Source of the DNA: Alphaproteobacteria bacterium
GTDB lineage: Bacteria > Pseudomonadota > Alphaproteobacteria > Reyranellales > Reyranellaceae
Assembly: GCA_017308235.1 (NCBI GenBank)
Contig: JAFKFL010000008.1
Coordinates: forward strand, 397,864 to 461,863
DNA: 64,000 nucleotides
Direction of reading: 5' to 3'
Shown: positions 55,270 through 63,544 of the stretch, in pieces
Position numbering within the stretch: the first letter of the stretch is position 1
Layout: every line of letters begins with the position of its first letter
Translations under genes and position numbers: made by a program
The notes under the pieces: model-generated
Databases searched by the model: none
What the model was told of the DNA's origin: nothing
What the model saw: only the letters and a program-made list of their open reading frames with translations

Positions 55270-56127
55270 ATGATCGAATCGATCGTTTCTTACGGCCTGG
55301 CAGTAGGAGCGGTCTATGCGCTGATCGGGATCACGTACAACGTGATGTTCTCGGCCTCGCGCGTATTCAGCTTCACCGCAGGGATGTTGGGTATGCTGGG
55401 GGGCGTGCTGGGGGCCCTGTTCATAGGCAAGCTCGGTCTGCCGACCATCGTCGGCTTCGTGCTTGTGCTGGCCTGCGGGGCGGTGCTTGGCGTCATCACC
55501 GAGATCGTCGCCGTGCGGCCCGTATTGAAGAGCATCGAGCAGCATCTCTACGTTCTGTCGACGCTTGCCTTTGCGCTACTCATCCAGCAATTCACCGCCA
55601 TCGAATGGGGCACCGAGGCCCAGCCGTTTCCGCGCCTGATCCCAATCAGTTCCGGTTGGTTCGACCAGCAGTTCTGGCTGCCGTTGCTCGCCTGTGCGGC
55701 GACGATTGTCGGTCTGGAACTCCTATATCGTCGGACGCTGGTCGGGCGTGCTTTTCTCGCGATCGCCGAGGACAGCTATGCCGCGCGGGCGCTCGGCCTG
55801 CCCGAGCAGCGACTGCGTCTCGCCAGCTTCGCGCTTGCCGGCATCATCGGCGCGCTCGCGGGCTTCACCGGCGGAGAGATGTTGCTCGCCTTCTTCGGCA
55901 ACCAGGCGATCCTGAGCTTTTATGGCTTCGTGCCGGTTGCTCTGGGCGGCATGGGCAGCAACCGCGGCGCGGTAATCGGCGGCTTGGCCCTCGGATTGTT
56001 CCAGCAAGCCGCCAACTTTTTGGTCGGCGGCATCTTCGCCGCGGTCGCCGTGTTCGTGGTGTTCATCGCCGTGTTGCTGCTGCGCCCAGAGGGACTCGCG
56101 GGCGCTGCCGCGTCGCGTCGCGTCTGA
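55270..56127 (+). CDS. LivH-type ABC permease
   Basis: The 285-residue membrane protein matches LivH: LAVGAVYALIGITYNVMF, GMLGMLGGVLGALFI, FLAIAEDSYAARALGLPEQRLRL (the ATPase-contact loop) and PVALGGMGSNRGAVIGG. It begins right after the binding-protein stop and its stop overlaps the next gene's ATG (TGATG). It pairs with the LivM part of the next protein. Confidence 0.94.
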   Translation: MIESIVSYGLAVGAVYALIGITYNVMFSASRVFSFTAGMLGMLGGVLGALFIGKLGLPTIVGFVLVLACGAVLGVITEIVAVRPVLKSIEQHLYVLSTLAFALLIQQFTAIEWGTEAQPFPRLIPISSGWFDQQFWLPLLACAATIVGLELLYRRTLVGRAFLAIAEDSYAARALGLPEQRLRLASFALAGIIGALAGFTGGEMLLAFFGNQAILSFYGFVPVALGGMGSNRGAVIGGLALGLFQQAANFLVGGIFAAVAVFVVFIAVLLLRPEGLAGAAASRRV

Positions 56128-57923
56128 TGGAGGTCACGCAGACGACCATCCCTAGAACGTCCGCTCGGTCGGGCTGGCTTGCCAGCCTCGAGAAGGCCGC
56201 GCCGTTTCTCGCCTTGGGATTGGCGGCATTGGCGTTTCCGCTGTTGGGCGACTCCTATTGGGGTGTGATCGTTACACGCGCCTGCGTCTACTGGGTACTA
56301 GTTGCGGGCCTAAATATGGTGGTGGGCTTCGCTGGCCAGATTGCCATCGGTTGGGTCGGCCTGCTGACGCTCGGCGCCTATACCACCAGCGCGATGACGG
56401 CGGGGACCGCGATGCCGGAGGTCTCGCCGTATCTCGCCCTCGTCGCCGCAGCTGCCATCGGCGCGCTGTTCGGCCTGATCGTAGGCTTGCCGGCGCTCAG
56501 GCTGCGGACCTTCTATTTCGCCATGGCGACACTGGGATTTTCCACCATCGTCACGCAGGTGGCACTGGCCTGGAAGAGCGTGACGGGTGGCGGCATTGGC
56601 GTCGCCGGTCCGGTCTTTGGCTGGCCGTTCACGGGCAACTGGGGCTTTTACTATTTCTGTCTGCTGATCGCTGCGCTCTGCACGTGGATGACGATCAACA
56701 TCGCGGGCAGCCGCTTCGGCCGCGCCCTGGTGGCGATTCGCGATGCCGAGGTTGCCGCAGAGGCATCAGGCATTGCCAAGTCTCAGCTCCTGATGACGGT
56801 CTTTTTGTTCAGTGGTGCGCTGGCGGGTGTGGCCGGCGGGCTCTTCTCCTCGCTACAGTCCTATATCACGCCCGACGCCTTCACCTTCGATCTGTCGGTC
56901 CTGTTCTTCATTGCCATCCTGATCGGAGGTCGCGGCTCGGTCCTCGGCCCCTTGCTCGGGGCCTTGCTCCTCACGGCGCTGCCGGAGGTTGCTGCGCCGC
57001 TCGTTGCCTGGTCGACATTCCTCTACGCCGCCCTCCTGCTCGCCATCGTGCTGGCCGTTCCTGGGGGCATCGCCGACCTTCTCGATTTCAAGAACCGCCG
57101 CCCCCTGGAACGACATCGCGAGGTCGTACCGCGGCCGGAGATGCTTACGCGTCTGCTGGGCGGCGAGGGCAGCGTCCTCTCCCTTGCCAATGTGGTGCTG
57201 AGCTTCGGCGGCGTGCGTGCGATCGATGGTCTCGATCTCGACGTCCGGCCCGGCGAAGTCCACGGGCTGATCGGCCCGAATGGCAGCGGCAAGACCACCA
57301 CGCTCAACGTGATCTCGGGCTACTACGCTCCGCAATCGGGCAGCGTGCGGCTGGGCGATGCCGTCTTGCCGCCCGGCGCGGCGCGGGTTCGCGCGAGCCA
57401 CCGCATCGCTCGCACGTTCCAGACGCCGCGGGTGATCGGCGGCGCGTCGGTGCTGGACAATGTGAAGATCGGCGGCACCATCGACGGCCACGGCAGTTTT
57501 GTCGAAGCGATGCTGACATTGCCACGCCATCGCCGTGACGAGGCGGTCCTGCGCGAGCGCGCGCTGCTTGCGCTGTCGGCGGTGGGGCTCGAGTCGCTCG
57601 CCGACGTGCGCGCCGACCGCCTGCAGCATAGCGAGCTCAGGTTCGTCGAGATCGCGCGGGCCTTGATGCTCGCTCCCTCGATCCTGCTGCTCGACGAGCC
57701 CGCTGCCGGGCTGTCGGCGGAGGAGATTCGCCGGCTGGGTGCCCTGATCAAGTCGATCAGCCGGGCCGGGACGAGTGTGCTTCTGGTCGAGCATCATGCC
57801 GACCTGATCTTCGACATTTGCGACCGGGTGACCGTGCTCAATCTCGGCAAGGTGCTGGCGGCCGGAACGCCCGACGAAATCCGTTCGCATCGGGAGGTGG
57901 TCAGTGCCTACCTCGGCGCGTGA
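56127..57923 (+). CDS. LivM-LivG fusion: ABC permease joined to ATPase, with abnormal signature motif
   Basis: The 598-residue protein joins a LivM permease (about residues 1-325; AGLNMVVGFAGQIAIGWVGL, ALVAIRDAEVAAEASGIAKS) to a LivG ATPase (about 345-598). The ATPase has Walker A at G383 (GPNGSGKTTTLNVISGYY) and Walker B ILLLDEPAAGLS. The ABC signature, normally LSGGQ or LAYGQ in LivG, reads L499-Q-H-S-E503 (LQHSELRFVEIARAL), losing the key Gly and Gln. Such a fusion halves the usual number of genes. The nearby LivF has a normal LSGGQ, so the transporter could work with one normal and one degenerate site. Confidence 0.92.
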   Translation: MEVTQTTIPRTSARSGWLASLEKAAPFLALGLAALAFPLLGDSYWGVIVTRACVYWVLVAGLNMVVGFAGQIAIGWVGLLTLGAYTTSAMTAGTAMPEVSPYLALVAAAAIGALFGLIVGLPALRLRTFYFAMATLGFSTIVTQVALAWKSVTGGGIGVAGPVFGWPFTGNWGFYYFCLLIAALCTWMTINIAGSRFGRALVAIRDAEVAAEASGIAKSQLLMTVFLFSGALAGVAGGLFSSLQSYITPDAFTFDLSVLFFIAILIGGRGSVLGPLLGALLLTALPEVAAPLVAWSTFLYAALLLAIVLAVPGGIADLLDFKNRRPLERHREVVPRPEMLTRLLGGEGSVLSLANVVLSFGGVRAIDGLDLDVRPGEVHGLIGPNGSGKTTTLNVISGYYAPQSGSVRLGDAVLPPGAARVRASHRIARTFQTPRVIGGASVLDNVKIGGTIDGHGSFVEAMLTLPRHRRDEAVLRERALLALSAVGLESLADVRADRLQHSELRFVEIARALMLAPSILLLDEPAAGLSAEEIRRLGALIKSISRAGTSVLLVEHHADLIFDICDRVTVLNLGKVLAAGTPDEIRSHREVVSAYLGA

Positions 57924-58650
57924 GCCCTTGCTCGAAGTGAGAGATCTGGCCGCCGGCTACGGCAAGATCGGCGTGCTGCACGGCGTCCAGCTCACGGTCG
58001 GCGCGGGCGAGGCGGTTGCACTGTTGGGGCCCAATGGCGCGGGCAAAACGACGCTCCTGCGCGCGATCTCGGGACTGCTACCGCGGACCGGTCAGATCCG
58101 CTTCGCCGGCAAGGATATGAGCTCGGCCGGGCCGCGCGACGCTGTATCGGCCGGCCTTGTCCACGTGGTCGAAGGGCATCGCGTCTTCACGCAGCTCACC
58201 GTGTTCGACAATCTTCTGCTGGCAGGCTACGGCATGCCGCGCGCGGCGCGCGCGCGGCAGGTGGAGGAGGCATTGGCCTTCTTCCCCGAGATCGCCGAGA
58301 AACGCCGCAACCTTGCTGCCACGCTATCGGGCGGCCAGCAGCAGATGCTGGCCGTGGCGCAGGGTCTGGTACGTCGGCCGCGTCTTCTGATGCTGGACGA
58401 GCCGTCGGCCGGCCTGTCGCCGGTGCTGGTCGACCGTGTCCTGCTGGCGGCGGCCAAGCTTCGCGAGGCGGGCACCGCGATCCTTCTGGTCGAGCAGTTG
58501 ATCGAGAAGGCGCTGGCGACGGCCGACCGCGTCTATGCCTTGGCACGCGGCACGATCGTTCTCGAGGCGCGCACCGACGAAGCCGATCTGCCGAACCGTC
58601 TCGAGCAAGCCTACTTCGGGCAGGGCGCGCACGCGCCGCTGCAGTCCTAA
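57904..58650 (+). CDS. LivF-type ABC transporter ATPase
   Basis: The 248-residue protein has Walker A ALLGPNGAGKTTLLRAISGL, signature LSGGQQQMLAVAQGLV and Walker B LLMLDEPSAGLSPVL, and is a typical LivF. The GTG start at 57904 lies 20 nt inside the LivM-LivG gene, so translation is likely coupled. It provides the second ATPase of the importer. The convergent PH-domain gene ends 5 bp beyond its stop. Confidence 0.94.
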   Translation: MPTSAREPLLEVRDLAAGYGKIGVLHGVQLTVGAGEAVALLGPNGAGKTTLLRAISGLLPRTGQIRFAGKDMSSAGPRDAVSAGLVHVVEGHRVFTQLTVFDNLLLAGYGMPRAARARQVEEALAFFPEIAEKRRNLAATLSGGQQQMLAVAQGLVRRPRLLMLDEPSAGLSPVLVDRVLLAAAKLREAGTAILLVEQLIEKALATADRVYALARGTIVLEARTDEADLPNRLEQAYFGQGAHAPLQS

Positions 58651-58655
58651 CGCCT

Positions 58656-59117
58656 TCAGCGCGCCGTGATGGCGTTGCGCAGCGCGATCGGCGCTGCCAC
58701 GCCGGTCAAGTTCTCGATGCCCTGGCCGGTGCCGCGTACGCGGATGGTGCCGAAGCCCAGGAGACGGCCGAAGATCGATTGTTGGACGTCGACCGTCTCG
58801 ACCTTGGCCATGTTCATCTCGATCGTGCGTCGGCTCAGGAAGCCGCGCTTGTAGATAACGCGGCGGTCAGTGATGGCGAGCTCGGTGATCGATTGCATGA
58901 ACCAGGCCTGCAATGCCGCCAGCAGAGCCAATGCCAGCACCGCCCAGCCGACCATCCGTAGCGCGAAGCCGAGTTGCGTCGTCATAGAGGAGGCGTAAAT
59001 CAGGAGAACGATCCCGGCGACCAGCAGGACGAAAGCGCGGATGAAGATGATCCAGTGCAGTTTGCCGATGGCCTTGATGGTTTCACCGGGCTGAAGGACC
59101 GAATTGACATAAGACAC
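58656..59117 (-). CDS. Bacterial PH-domain (YdbS/DUF304-type) membrane protein
   Basis: This encodes 153 residues with two hydrophobic segments near the start (WIIFIRAFVLLVAGIVLLIY and WAVLALALLAALQAWF) and then the bacterial PH domain: ELAITDRRVIYKRGFLSRRTIEMNMAKVETVDV, LGFGTIRVRGTGQGIENLTG. The family lies at the membrane and its biochemical role is not known. It stands alone on the minus strand between livF and the deacetylase-fold gene. Confidence 0.88.
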   Translation of the reverse strand: MSYVNSVLQPGETIKAIGKLHWIIFIRAFVLLVAGIVLLIYASSMTTQLGFALRMVGWAVLALALLAALQAWFMQSITELAITDRRVIYKRGFLSRRTIEMNMAKVETVDVQQSIFGRLLGFGTIRVRGTGQGIENLTGVAAPIALRNAITAR

Positions 59118-59140
59118 GATTTACTCCTGAAGACGGCGGC

Positions 59141-60004
59141 TCAACCGCGGGTGGCGAATAGATCGGCAAGCGCGCGATGGTTAGTCAACCAGGCCCAGTC
59201 GCTGTGACGCCGCGCGATATCGAGTGCGCTCATGAATTCGACCGCGCCGAACGGGCGGCCGAAGACGTGCGCATGGACCGTGATGTCGAGACAACCCGCC
59301 GGCCGGCCGAGGCGCGGCCAGTTGACGACAAGGCGCTCGAGAATCCGCGTGAAGGCATCGGGCTCGTTGCCGTAGCGGACGTAGAGCGGCATGTCGTTCA
59401 CCTCCATGGTGAAGGGCATCGCCGTGATCGGCCCGGCCGATGTTTCGTGGCGGTAGGGCAGGTCGGAATCGAAGAAGTCGGCGTGCCACCGGAAGCCCGC
59501 CTTCGCGAGAAGCGTCGAAGTACGGTCGCTCGGCGTGCAGCGCGGCGACAGCCAGCCGTCGGGGCGACGGCCAGCGCCGCGTTCGATGGTGGCGATACAG
59601 CGGGCGAGATCACGCGCCTCATCCTCTGCCGTCTGATAGGCCGGAATGATGTTCTGGCCCCAGCCATGAGCGGCGACGATGTGACCTGCCCTGGCGATGG
59701 CGCCGAGGAGATCGGCATAGCGCTCGGCGACAACACCACTGGTGTAGAAGACGGCGCGAAGCTGCGTCCGGTCGAGGATGTCGAGTAACCGCCAGGCGCC
59801 GACCTTCGGGCCGTACTCCGCCCATGATCGCGCCTGCAGATCGAGCACGCCTGCCTTGAGCGGATTGCCCATCGGTCCGATGCCCGGCGCCGAATCGTCG
59901 GTCCAGCCTTCAAGCATCACGCTGACCGAGATGGCCAGCGGCCTGTCGGCAGGCCAGCCAGCGGGAAGAGGCGCACTCGCGAGCATCAGCTCTTTCTTAA
60001 GCAC
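59141..60004 (-). CDS. Polysaccharide-deacetylase-fold protein (PuuE-like)
   Basis: The 287-residue protein has a NodB-like barrel. The His motif is clear (IARAGHIVAAHGWGQNII) and the LSPRCTPSDRT and HADFFDSDLPY regions fit. The usual early DD pair of metal-dependent deacetylases is replaced by SVMLEGW, as in PuuE/allantoinase-like members, so hydrolysis of a ureide or amide is more likely than of a polysaccharide. The start may be the GTG at 60004 or the ATG at 59986. It is divergent from the first glutathione transferase gene. Confidence 0.78.
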   Translation of the reverse strand: MLKKELMLASAPLPAGWPADRPLAISVSVMLEGWTDDSAPGIGPMGNPLKAGVLDLQARSWAEYGPKVGAWRLLDILDRTQLRAVFYTSGVVAERYADLLGAIARAGHIVAAHGWGQNIIPAYQTAEDEARDLARCIATIERGAGRRPDGWLSPRCTPSDRTSTLLAKAGFRWHADFFDSDLPYRHETSAGPITAMPFTMEVNDMPLYVRYGNEPDAFTRILERLVVNWPRLGRPAGCLDITVHAHVFGRPFGAVEFMSALDIARRHSDWAWLTNHRALADLFATRG

Positions 60005-60101
60005 CTTTTCCTAATGCGGACAATGAAGCTTCCTCGTTTCTTGCCAGCCCGGTGATCGTCTAGGCTCGCCCCAACGCAAACCGTCTTCAGGAGACCCTGA
60101 G

Positions 60102-60818
60102 ATGATCGACCTGCATTATTGGCCGACTCCCAACGGCTGGAAAATTTCTATCATGCTCGAGGAGTGCGCGCTGCCGTACAAAATCGTGCCGGTGAACATC
60201 GGCACAGGCGAGCAATTCAAGCCTGAGTTCCTAAAGATCAGTCCGAACAATCGCATGCCGGCAATCGTCGACCACGAGCCGGCAGGCGGCGGCAGCCCCA
60301 TTTCCGTCTTCGAGTCAGGTGCGATCCTGCAATATCTCGCCGAGAAGACGGGCAAGTTCCTGCCGAAGGATGTGCGCGGTAAGTACGAGGCGCTGCAGTG
60401 GCTGAACTGGCAGATGGGCGGGTTGGGTCCGATGGCAGGGCAGGCCAATCATTTCAACGTCTACGCGCCGCAGTTTAACTCGAGCGATAGACTTGAATAT
60501 GGCCAGGCCCGCTACACCAACGAGGTGAACCGGCTGTTCGGCGTGCTGAACAAGCGCCTCGCCGACCACGAGTTCGTGGCGGGTCCATTGTCGATCGCGG
60601 ACATGGCGATCTGGCCGTGGGTCGTGGGCTTCAAGAACTTCGGGCAGAAGCTCGAGGATTTTTCTCACCTCAAGCGCTGGTTCGAAGAGTCGATGGGCAA
60701 ACGCCCGGCAGTGGTGAAGGGCAAGGCAGTGGGCGCTGAGCTGCGCGCCACACCCGGCATCAATACCGACGAGCAGCGCAGGGTCCTGTTTGGCCAGACC
60801 GCCGCTGTCGTTCGCTAG
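60102..60818 (+). CDS. Glutathione S-transferase family protein (Nu/YfcG-like)
   Basis: The 238-residue protein has the thioredoxin-like N-terminal domain: DLHYWPTPNGWKISIMLEEC, FKPEFLKISPNNRMPAIVDH and SVFESGAILQYLAEKTGKFLP. The helical C-terminal domain includes GPLSIADMAIWPWVVGF. The TPNG motif places it near the Nu-type YghU/YfcG proteins, which can reduce disulfides. GGAG about 8-13 nt upstream gives the start. It is closely similar to the gene at the end of the window. Confidence 0.9.
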   Translation: MIDLHYWPTPNGWKISIMLEECALPYKIVPVNIGTGEQFKPEFLKISPNNRMPAIVDHEPAGGGSPISVFESGAILQYLAEKTGKFLPKDVRGKYEALQWLNWQMGGLGPMAGQANHFNVYAPQFNSSDRLEYGQARYTNEVNRLFGVLNKRLADHEFVAGPLSIADMAIWPWVVGFKNFGQKLEDFSHLKRWFEESMGKRPAVVKGKAVGAELRATPGINTDEQRRVLFGQTAAVVR

Positions 60819-60851
60819 CCATCGCGGCGTTCGTCGTCACGATGCGCTTTG

Positions 60852-61817
60852 TCATGGTGCATTGAGCTTCGCCATCGCGCGCGCGGCGGTGGCGAAGCGA
60901 CGCCGCAACTCCCGGGGCCTCAGCACCTCGACCTCGGTGCCAAGCCGAAACAAATCCAGCGTAGCCTGCTCCATCGATTCGATCGGTATCTCGACCTGCT
61001 GCCAACCGTCGCGATCCGGTGGCTGAGACGCCTCCCGTGTTGCTTCGGCAACGGCGGCGCTTAGCTGTTCGAGACGCGCGAGGCCGCGGGGCGAGACGCG
61101 CAGGAGTGCCTTGTCGCGGTAGAGTCCCACCTCATAGGCGCGAGACGACTCGGTCCAGAACCGTACCAGCTCGAAATCCTTTGGTCGCACGAAGCGCTCG
61201 CTGGTGACGACCAGATCGACGATGTTGGAAATGCGATAGGTGCGAAGCTGCTGGGAGACTTCGGCAACCAGGTACCAGGTGCCGGCCTTCAGCACGAGCC
61301 CGAGCGGCCTCAGCCGACGCGTCACGTGCCGGTCCATCCGCTGATAGGTGATTTCGATCACGCTGTCGGTCCATACGGCACGGGCGATCTCGGGCAGCAA
61401 TCGTGCCGCCTCGGGGCTCTTGAACCAGTCCACCGGATCCAAATGGAAGCGCTGCGCGATCCGGCTTGCGCCCGCTCGATTGCGTTCGGGCAGGGCGGCC
61501 GTGAGCTTGAGTTGCGCGGAGAGAAGCTGGTCGGCGAGGCCCATCTGGGAGGCGGGGCCGGGGAGGCCCGCGACGAACAGCGTCTCGGCCTCGCTCTCGG
61601 TCAGCCCAGTGAGCTTGGTGCGAAATCCATCGAGCAACTGGAAGCCACCGCCAGGGCCGCGGTCGGCATAGACCGGCACGTTGGCCGCACTCAATTGCTC
61701 AATGTCGCGATAGATCGTTCGCACCGACACCTCGAACGTCTCGGCCAGAGTCTCGGCGGTGAGACGGCCGCGCGTCTGCAGCATCAGCAGGATCGAAAGA
61801 AGGCGGCTTGCGCGCAT
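60852..61817 (-). CDS. WYL-domain transcriptional regulator (HTH_11/YafY-type)
   Basis: The 321-residue protein has an N-terminal helix-turn-helix (LLSILLMLQTRGRLTAETLAETFEVSVRTIYRDIEQL) and a WYL domain (YQRMDRHVTRRLRPLGLVLKAGTWYLVAEV, with WYL itself), followed by a C-terminal WCX-like part. Such regulators sense a ligand through the WYL domain. The ATG at 61817 begins the HTH; the reading frame upstream lacks sense. It is divergent from the DUF1579-like gene, and the gap holds a palindrome, so it likely controls itself and the neighbouring gene. Confidence 0.9.
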   Translation of the reverse strand: MRASRLLSILLMLQTRGRLTAETLAETFEVSVRTIYRDIEQLSAANVPVYADRGPGGGFQLLDGFRTKLTGLTESEAETLFVAGLPGPASQMGLADQLLSAQLKLTAALPERNRAGASRIAQRFHLDPVDWFKSPEAARLLPEIARAVWTDSVIEITYQRMDRHVTRRLRPLGLVLKAGTWYLVAEVSQQLRTYRISNIVDLVVTSERFVRPKDFELVRFWTESSRAYEVGLYRDKALLRVSPRGLARLEQLSAAVAEATREASQPPDRDGWQQVEIPIESMEQATLDLFRLGTEVEVLRPRELRRRFATAARAMAKLNAP

Positions 61818-61837
61818 GGCGATCGGGTAGCAAACAA

Positions 61838-61858
61838 TCCTGACAGGTACTGGCAGGA
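61838..61858. promoter_or_regulatory. Palindromic site between the WYL regulator and the DUF1579-like gene
   Basis: TCCTGACAG and CTGGCAGGA form a near-perfect inverted repeat (8 of 9 pairs) separated by GTA. It is located centrally in the 80-bp divergent gap, 21 bp upstream of the regulator ATG and 40 bp upstream of the opposite gene, and is a good candidate operator for the WYL protein. Confidence 0.55.
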
Positions 61859-61897
61859 ATAGGTAGTTATCAAGGGCGGGCACGAAAGGAGTGCCCC

Positions 61898-62380
61898 ATG
61901 CTGCAAACCCGTTCCAAGCCCAGTGCCGACTTCGACTTCCTGATGGGCATCTGGAACTGCCGCCACCGCTACCTGGCGCGCAGGCTCGACGATTGTCACG
62001 AATGGATCGAGTTCAACGGCACCTGCGCGGCGCGCAAGATCCTGGATGGCTTCGGCAATATCGACGAGGCCGATATTCATTTGCCGGGTGACCGCTATCG
62101 CGGCATGACCCTGCGCCTCTACGATTTCGACAAGGATCGATGGACGATCCATTGGTACGACAGCCGCCGGCCCGCTGTAGCCTTCGCACCGGTCGTCGGC
62201 CGCTTCGCCAAGGGCGTCGGCGCGTTCTACGGCGATGACGAATGGCAAGGGCGGACCATTCGCGTGCGTTTCGTGTGGTCGCGCATCACGCCCACGTCGG
62301 CACGATGGGAACAGGCCTTCTCCCTCGACGAAGGCAACAGTTGGGAGACCAACTGGGTCATGGATTTTACACGCGTATAG
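61898..62380 (+). CDS. DUF1579-like protein
   Basis: The 160-residue protein begins MLQTRSKPSADFDFLMGIWN and shows the repeated beta-strand pattern WIEFNGTCAARKILDGFGNI, GMTLRLYDFDKDRWTIHWYD, IRVRFVWSRITPTSARWEQAFS and NWETNWVMDFTR, which resembles the DUF1579 barrel. The function is unknown. GGAG precedes the ATG. A SnoaL-like gene follows by 7 bp. It is divergent from the WYL regulator and probably its target. Confidence 0.7.
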   Translation: MLQTRSKPSADFDFLMGIWNCRHRYLARRLDDCHEWIEFNGTCAARKILDGFGNIDEADIHLPGDRYRGMTLRLYDFDKDRWTIHWYDSRRPAVAFAPVVGRFAKGVGAFYGDDEWQGRTIRVRFVWSRITPTSARWEQAFSLDEGNSWETNWVMDFTRV

Positions 62381-62387
62381 GGCAGCC

Positions 62388-62759
62388 ATGCAGACATACG
62401 ATGAAGCTTTTGTCGAAAAGTTCATGGCGCCGTGGAACGCACACGATGTCGATGGAGCGATGGCCTTGATGACCGAGGATTGTGTCTGGGAGATCCCCCG
62501 AGGCTCGGAGCCTCACGGCGCCCGTTTCGAAGGATCGGCGGCAGTTCGCGACGCGATCGCCAGTGTTTTCACGGTGCTACCCGATATCAGGTATGAGCTG
62601 GTGCGTGCCAGTTTCGGCCCCAATCTGGTGGTGCTCGAGTTGCTGGTGACCGGCACTCTTGTCGGCGACAAAAAGGCAATGTTTCATGCTTGTGACATCA
62701 TGATCGTCAGGGATGGAAAAGTGGCCGCCAAACGGTCATATCGAAAGGTGACGGAGTAG
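62388..62759 (+). CDS. SnoaL-like/NTF2-fold protein
   Basis: This encodes 123 residues of the NTF2-like cone fold: FVEKFMAPWNAHDVDGAMALMTEDCVWEIP is the standard N-terminal helix pair, followed by GSAAVRDAIASVFTVLPDI and VLELLVTGTL. Such proteins bind or isomerise small hydrophobic ligands. The ATG at 62388 lies 7 bp after the preceding stop, so the two genes are probably one transcript under the WYL regulator. Confidence 0.75.
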   Translation: MQTYDEAFVEKFMAPWNAHDVDGAMALMTEDCVWEIPRGSEPHGARFEGSAAVRDAIASVFTVLPDIRYELVRASFGPNLVVLELLVTGTLVGDKKAMFHACDIMIVRDGKVAAKRSYRKVTE

Positions 62760-62854
62760 TACGACGGGCGACACCGGGCTTGCCCGCGGGCCCTTGACGG
62801 TCGCTGGGACCGCAACCACGTTGACGGCACTTCCGGGGAGCAGGAGGCACCGTC

Positions 62855-63523
62855 ATGCAAAGCCAGGAACGCGACCTTATCCAGGGCCTGTTCGACCGTT
62901 TGAAGGCTTACGAAGCGCAACCCCGCGATCCCGAAGTCGAGCGGTTGCTCGCGGGGTTGCTCGCCGGACAACCCGGCGCGCCTTACTTGCTCACGCAGAC
63001 TGTCCTTGTGCAGGAACATGCGCTGAAGGCAGCGCAGGACCGCATCGCCGAACTCGAGGCGAAAGCGACCGCAGCGGCAGCCAAGCCAGGTTTCCTTGAA
63101 AGCGCACCCAAGATCGGTCCTTGGGGTGCGGCTCCAGCCGCGCCTGCGGCGGCTCCTGTTCCCGCGCGATTGCCGATGCAGGCGGCACCCGCATTCGGCG
63201 CGCCGGCGGGCGGCGGCTTCCTGCGCTCTGCGCTGGCGACAGCGGCCGGTGTTGCGGGCGGGGCCTTGCTGTTCGACGGGATCCGCAACCTGCTGGGGCA
63301 TTCAGGCAGTCCATTTGGTGCTCTCGACACCTCCGCGTCGGCCTCGCCGCTGATGCCGCCTGATCAGATCTCCTCTGCCGATCTCGCACAGGACGATCGC
63401 GCCACCGACAACTACGATACGGCGTACGACAACTCGACTGGCGACGACTCGAGCAGCGACGACAGTGACGCTGGCGGCGATTTCGGCGGCGATTCGGGCT
63501 TCGACGATTCGAACAACATTTGA
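62855..63523 (+). CDS. DUF2076 domain-containing protein
   Basis: The 222-residue protein begins MQSQERDLIQGLFDRLKAYE and continues with QPGAPYLLTQTVLVQEHALK and a short coiled-coil (AQDRIAELEAKA), typical of DUF2076. A glycine/alanine-rich hydrophobic stretch (FLRSALATAAGVAGGALLF) follows, then an Asp/Ser-rich acidic tail (DDSSSDDSDAGGDF). GGAG precedes the ATG at 62855. Its function is unknown; relatives are often annotated as periplasmic or ligand-binding. It lies between the SnoaL-like gene and the second glutathione transferase. Confidence 0.8.
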   Translation: MQSQERDLIQGLFDRLKAYEAQPRDPEVERLLAGLLAGQPGAPYLLTQTVLVQEHALKAAQDRIAELEAKATAAAAKPGFLESAPKIGPWGAAPAAPAAAPVPARLPMQAAPAFGAPAGGGFLRSALATAAGVAGGALLFDGIRNLLGHSGSPFGALDTSASASPLMPPDQISSADLAQDDRATDNYDTAYDNSTGDDSSSDDSDAGGDFGGDSGFDDSNNI

Positions 63524-63544
63524 GAACAAAAAGGGGGAGAACGG

